Below are positions 21,188 to 23,977 of a DNA stretch of 23,977 nt, piece after piece (the stretch's first letter is position 1; every line of letters begins with the position of its first letter). This stretch comes from JAAYFT01 sp041655755 (GTDB lineage Bacteria > Bacillota > Clostridia > Tissierellales > Tissierellaceae): NCBI GenBank assembly GCA_041655755.1, contig JBBAEY010000030.1, positions 1-23,977 on the forward strand. The letters run 5' to 3'. The notes beneath the pieces were generated by a model, which was not told where the DNA came from, ran no database searches, and saw only the letters and a program-made list of their open reading frames with translations. The translations under genes were made by a program, and so were the position numbers.

Positions 21188-22135
21188 TTACTCATCGGAT
21201 TTCTTTAAACCTAATCCTAGTTCGGCAAGTTTCCTTTGGACTTCCTCAAGGGATTTTTTCCCGAGATTCCTTACCTTCATCATGTCCTCTTCAGTTCTAT
21301 GGGTTAATTCTTCCACTGTATTTATGCTTGCCCTCTTCAGGCAATTGTAGCTACGAACTGAAAGGTCCAATTCTTCAACTGTCATCTCTAGGACTTTTTC
21401 TTTCTTATCCTCTTCTTTTTCTACCATTATTTCTACTTCACTAACATGTTCAGTTAGCCCAATAAAAAGATTTAGGTGTTCTGTAAGTATTTTGGCGCCT
21501 AAGGAAGTTGCCTCATCTGGTTTTATTGTTCCATTTGTCCATACTTCAAGAATCAATTTATCATAATCAGTAATTTGACCTACCCTTGTGTTTTCTACTG
21601 AAAAGTTGACTTTTTTAACTGGAGTAAATGCCGAATCTACTGGAATCACACCAACGGGCTGGCCTTCCCTCTTGTTCCTTTCAGCTGCTACATAACCTCT
21701 ACCCTTTACTAATTCAAGTTCTATATATAGATTACCATCTTCATTTACAGTAGCTATATGATGATCTTTGTTTATAATTTCCACATCTGCACCTGTTATA
21801 ATATCTCCAGCAGTAATGTTCTGAGCCCCTTGAGCCTCTATTCTAAGGGTCACTGGCTCGTCTGTATGCATTTTCATTGCAAGGCCTTTGATGTTCAATA
21901 TTATTTCTGGTACATCTTCTAAGATGCCTGGAATAGTAGAAAATTCATGTAGTACTCCTTGAATCTTTATGGAAGAGATTGCAGCACCAGGTAGTGATGA
22001 CAACAATACTCTTCTAAGTGAATTCCCTAGAGTGGTACCGTAACCCCTTTCCAGGGGCTCTACCATAAACTTCCCATAACTTTCATCATCGCTCAACTCT
22101 AGAATTTCAATTCTTGGCTTTTCAATTTCTATCAT
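21188..22135 (-). CDS. rpoA: RNA polymerase subunit alpha
   Basis: The protein has 315 residues, normal for Firmicutes. The N-terminal domain, which dimerises and starts polymerase assembly, shows VEPLERGYGTTLGNSLRRVL (about 26-45). After an acidic/Lys-rich linker (VEKEEDKKEK) the C-terminal domain has the helix-hairpin-helix segments LSVRSYNCLKRA and VRNLGKKSLEEV, which contact upstream DNA and regulators. An ATG at 22141 lies only 4 bases behind AAGGAGG; the ATG at 22135 gives the canonical start MIEIEKP and is preferred, though initiation at the first cannot be excluded. Confidence 0.97.
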   Translation of the reverse strand: MIEIEKPRIEILELSDDESYGKFMVEPLERGYGTTLGNSLRRVLLSSLPGAAISSIKIQGVLHEFSTIPGILEDVPEIILNIKGLAMKMHTDEPVTLRIEAQGAQNITAGDIITGADVEIINKDHHIATVNEDGNLYIELELVKGRGYVAAERNKREGQPVGVIPVDSAFTPVKKVNFSVENTRVGQITDYDKLILEVWTNGTIKPDEATSLGAKILTEHLNLFIGLTEHVSEVEIMVEKEEDKKEKVLEMTVEELDLSVRSYNCLKRASINTVEELTHRTEEDMMKVRNLGKKSLEEVQRKLAELGLGLKKSDE

Positions 22136-22204
22136 TAACATTAACCCTCCTTAAAGTTTTGGTTTATTTAATTACGAGGGCAACTGATTTTGTTATGAAT
22201 GCTA

Positions 22205-22828
22205 TTATTTAGAATATAACTCAACGATTAAGTGTTCTTCTATTGGTATATCTATATCTTCCCTGGTTGGTTCAGCTACAATGCTACCCCTTAATTGTTC
22301 AAGATCTACATCTACCCATTTAACAGTGTTGCCACTATGATTTTCTACTATACTCTTTATTTTTTCGCTGTTCCTTGATCTTTCCTTAAATGCCACTACA
22401 TCGTTTACCGAAAGTAGTACAGATGGAATATCAACTTTTGCACCGTTTACTTGGAAATGACCATGGGTCACCAATTGTCTTGCTTCTGCCCTTGAGGCTG
22501 CAAAACCCATTCTATATACTACATTGTCTAATCTCAGTTCAAGTAATCTAAGCAGATTTTCACCTGTGATGCCCTTCATCTTATCTGCCTTAAGGAAATA
22601 TTTACTCATTTGAGATTCTGAAATGCCGTAAAATCTCCTAACTTTTTGTTTTTCCCTAAGCTGCATACCGTATTCTGTCACCTTTTTTCTTGATTGTCCG
22701 TGTTGACCTGGTGCGTAGGCTCTCTTAGCTACTGGGCACTTGTCTGTAAAGCATTTATCTCCCTTTAGGTAAAGTTTCATGCCTTCCCTACGACATAGTC
22801 TACATACTGGACCTGTATATCTTGCCAT
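22205..22828 (-). CDS. rpsD: 30S ribosomal protein S4 (uS4), zinc-binding form
   Basis: The protein has 207 residues. Four Cys near the N-terminus (Cys9, Cys12, Cys26, Cys31, in CRLC and CFTDKC) form the zinc site of the C+ type; B. subtilis has a Cys-free form of about 200 residues. The S4 RNA-binding domain follows (about 95-160) with LELRLDNVVYRMGFAASRAEARQLV and HGHFQVNG. S4 nucleates 30S assembly and in many bacteria represses its own operon. It lies between rpsK and rpoA in the standard order. A 70-base gap, including the rpoA ribosome binding site, separates it from rpoA. Confidence 0.98.
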   Translation of the reverse strand: MARYTGPVCRLCRREGMKLYLKGDKCFTDKCPVAKRAYAPGQHGQSRKKVTEYGMQLREKQKVRRFYGISESQMSKYFLKADKMKGITGENLLRLLELRLDNVVYRMGFAASRAEARQLVTHGHFQVNGAKVDIPSVLLSVNDVVAFKERSRNSEKIKSIVENHSGNTVKWVDVDLEQLRGSIVAEPTREDIDIPIEEHLIVELYSK

Positions 22829-22843
22829 ATATTACACCTCCTA

Positions 22844-23242
22844 TTATACTCTTCTTCGTTTTGGTGGTCTACAACCATTGTGAGGAATAGGAGTAACGTC
22901 TTTTATCATATTTACTTCTAATCCTGTTGCTTGTAGTGACCTAATAGCTGCTTCCCTTCCAGAACCTGGTCCCTTTACATATACTTCTACGCTTTTTAAT
23001 CCATGTTCCATGGCTTTTTTTGCTGCTTCCTCAGCTGCTTGCTGTGCAGCGAAAGGAGTAGATTTTCTAGAACCTCTAAAGCCTAATTGTCCTGCACTTG
23101 CCCATGACAATACATTCCCCTGTAAATCTGTTAGGGTGACCATTGTATTGTTAAAGGTAGATGAAATATGTGCCTGACCTCTTTCTATATTTTTACGTTC
23201 TCTTCTTCTAACTCGAGTTACCTTGCCTTTTTTAGCTGCCAC
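22844..23242 (-). CDS. rpsK: 30S ribosomal protein S11 (uS11)
   Basis: The protein has 132 residues, slightly longer than the E. coli form and typical for Firmicutes. Diagnostic segments are AHISSTFNNTMVTLTD (about 24-39), GSRKSTPFAAQQAAE and the C-terminal DVTPIPHNGCRPPKRRRV. The basic N-terminus (KKGKVTRVRRRERKN) is also usual. It is 15 bases behind rpsM and 15 bases ahead of rpsD. Confidence 0.98.
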   Translation of the reverse strand: MAAKKGKVTRVRRRERKNIERGQAHISSTFNNTMVTLTDLQGNVLSWASAGQLGFRGSRKSTPFAAQQAAEEAAKKAMEHGLKSVEVYVKGPGSGREAAIRSLQATGLEVNMIKDVTPIPHNGCRPPKRRRV

Positions 23243-23257
23243 TTAATCTTCCCTCCT

Positions 23258-23626
23258 TTACTTCTTGCCTTTTTTAGCTGCCAATCTCTTTGGACCTTTT
23301 CTTGTCCTAGCATTGGTCTTAGTCCTTTGGCCCCTTACTGGCAGGCCTCTTCTATGTCTAATTCCCCTATAAGAATTTATTTCTCTCAGCCTTTTCAAAT
23401 TTAGAGCTATATCTCTTCTAAGATCACCTTCCACATGGTAACCATCGATAACAGCCCTAAGGTTTGCAACCTCTGACTCTGTTAAGTCCTTGACCCTAGT
23501 ATCTGGATTTACACCAGACTTTGCTAATATTTCATTTGATCTTGATCTACCAATTCCAAAGATATAGGTTAAACCTACTTCCACTCTCTTGTCCCTTGGT
23601 AAGTCAACTCCCGCAATTCTAGCCAT
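23258..23626 (-). CDS. rpsM: 30S ribosomal protein S13 (uS13)
   Basis: The protein has 122 residues. Hallmarks are the start MARIAGVDLPRDKRVEVGLTY, the helical RSRSNEILAKSGVNPDTRVKDL and the C-terminal RGIRHRRGLPVRGQRTKTNARTRKGP, which reaches the P-site and the 30S head. It has an AGGAGG-like site (cctcct at 23639-23644) and follows rpmJ by 54 bases. Confidence 0.98.
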   Translation of the reverse strand: MARIAGVDLPRDKRVEVGLTYIFGIGRSRSNEILAKSGVNPDTRVKDLTESEVANLRAVIDGYHVEGDLRRDIALNLKRLREINSYRGIRHRRGLPVRGQRTKTNARTRKGPKRLAAKKGKK

Positions 23627-23680
23627 TAATGTCTACACCTCCTAAAATAAATACCTTGCCATGGAAAAAATCATTCACGA

Positions 23681-23794
23681 TTAACCTTGTTTTTGCTTGT
23701 GTCTTGGGTTTTCACAAATAACCATTACTTTCCCATGTCTCTTGATTATTTTACACTTTTCACACATTTTTTTTACTGATGGTCTAATTTTCAT
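23681..23794 (-). CDS. rpmJ: 50S ribosomal protein L36 (bL36)
   Basis: This is a 37-residue protein, too short for a standard reading-frame list. It reads MKIRPSVKKMCEKCKII and ends in a basic tail with NPRHKQKQG. Three Cys (11, 14, 27) and one His (32) form the zinc ribbon of the C+ type. ATG at 23794 is preceded by GGGAGGG six bases upstream. It stands between infA and rpsM, as in most Firmicutes. Confidence 0.96.
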   Translation of the reverse strand: MKIRPSVKKMCEKCKIIKRHGKVMVICENPRHKQKQG

Positions 23795-23810
23795 TTAAAT
23801 CCCTCCCATG

Positions 23811-23977
23811 CTACTTGTTTCGCCAGGTTATTCTGCCCCTCGTTAAATCATAGGGCGACAGTTCAACTGTTACCTTGTCTCCAGGAAGTATCCTTATATA
23901 GTTCATCCTCAATTTTCCAGAAATATGGGCTAAAATTTCGTGACCATTTTCCAGTCTAACTTTAAAAATAGCATTAG
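23811..23977 (-). CDS. infA: Translation initiation factor IF-1, N-terminus cut by window edge
   Basis: The last 54 residues of IF-1 are visible on the minus strand, from NAIFKVRLENGHEIL to the end RITWRNK and a TAG at 23813-23811. IF-1 has about 72 residues, so about 18 are missing beyond the window. Conserved parts are AHISGKLRMNYIRILPGD and VELSPYDLTRGRI, the OB-fold surface that sits in the ribosomal A site. rpmJ follows after 16 bases, which include its ribosome binding site. Confidence 0.95.
   Translation of the reverse strand, partial: NAIFKVRLENGHEILAHISGKLRMNYIRILPGDKVTVELSPYDLTRGRITWRNK

Overview
The window comes from a low-GC, spore-forming, anaerobic-type member of the Firmicutes, most like Clostridia/Tissierellia. 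The evidence is the gene order infA-rpmJ-rpsM-rpsK-rpsD-rpoA-rplQ-ecfA1-ecfA2-ecfT-truA-rplM-rpsI, a zinc-binding (four-Cys) form of ribosomal protein S4, a CwlD-type sporulation amidase, strong AGGAGG ribosome binding sites and sigma-A-like promoters. The genus cannot be settled from sequence alone. All genes lie on the minus strand except one LacI-family regulator at 15.1-16.1 kb.

Layout, in the direction of minus-strand transcription. (1) 23977-20786: end of the large ribosomal protein/rpoA operon, from a truncated infA to rplQ, closed by an intrinsic terminator. (2) 20714-17389: ECF transporter energizing module (ecfA1, ecfA2, ecfT) and truA, tightly packed or overlapping, with a candidate promoter and an unexplained hairpin/short ORF upstream. 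(3) 17381-16366: rplM-rpsI with its own near-consensus promoter, a leader with two mutually exclusive hairpins, and a terminator. (4) 16334-16150: a MazE/AbrB-like antitoxin remnant broken by a one-base frameshift. (5) 16131-7723: a sugar island made of a LacI-family repressor on the plus strand and a divergent operon for a binding lipoprotein, two permeases, a ROK fructokinase, an amylosucrase-family enzyme and an MsmK-type ATPase. The promoters are divergent and a LacI/cre-like palindrome sits at the operon start. The set fits sucrose uptake, glucosyl transfer to alpha-glucan in the cytoplasm, and phosphorylation of the released fructose. (6) 7663-6935: cwlD, which in related genomes usually lies close to rpsI, so the sugar genes look like an insertion in a conserved neighbourhood. 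(7) 6925-127: an operon with a clear promoter that encodes a membrane-anchored transglutaminase-like protein with Ig-like repeats, an adenylation enzyme, a carrier protein, an MBOAT acyltransferase, an SGNH-like protein with Cys in place of the nucleophilic Ser, and a lipoprotein. It resembles the dlt (teichoic acid D-alanylation) system but differs in order, extra members and key residues, so acyl group and acceptor are unknown. (8) 124-1: the 5' end of a group II intron (probably class C) inserted directly behind the terminator of that operon.

The most interesting parts are the dlt-like surface modification operon, the intron at the terminator, the sugar island between rpsI and cwlD, the frameshifted antitoxin, and several RNA hairpins placed at gene ends or leaders. 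There is no gene-free stretch above 300 bases; the largest (16132-16426) holds the antitoxin remnant, a hairpin and the rpsI terminator. No tRNA, rRNA, CRISPR array or IS transposase was seen.
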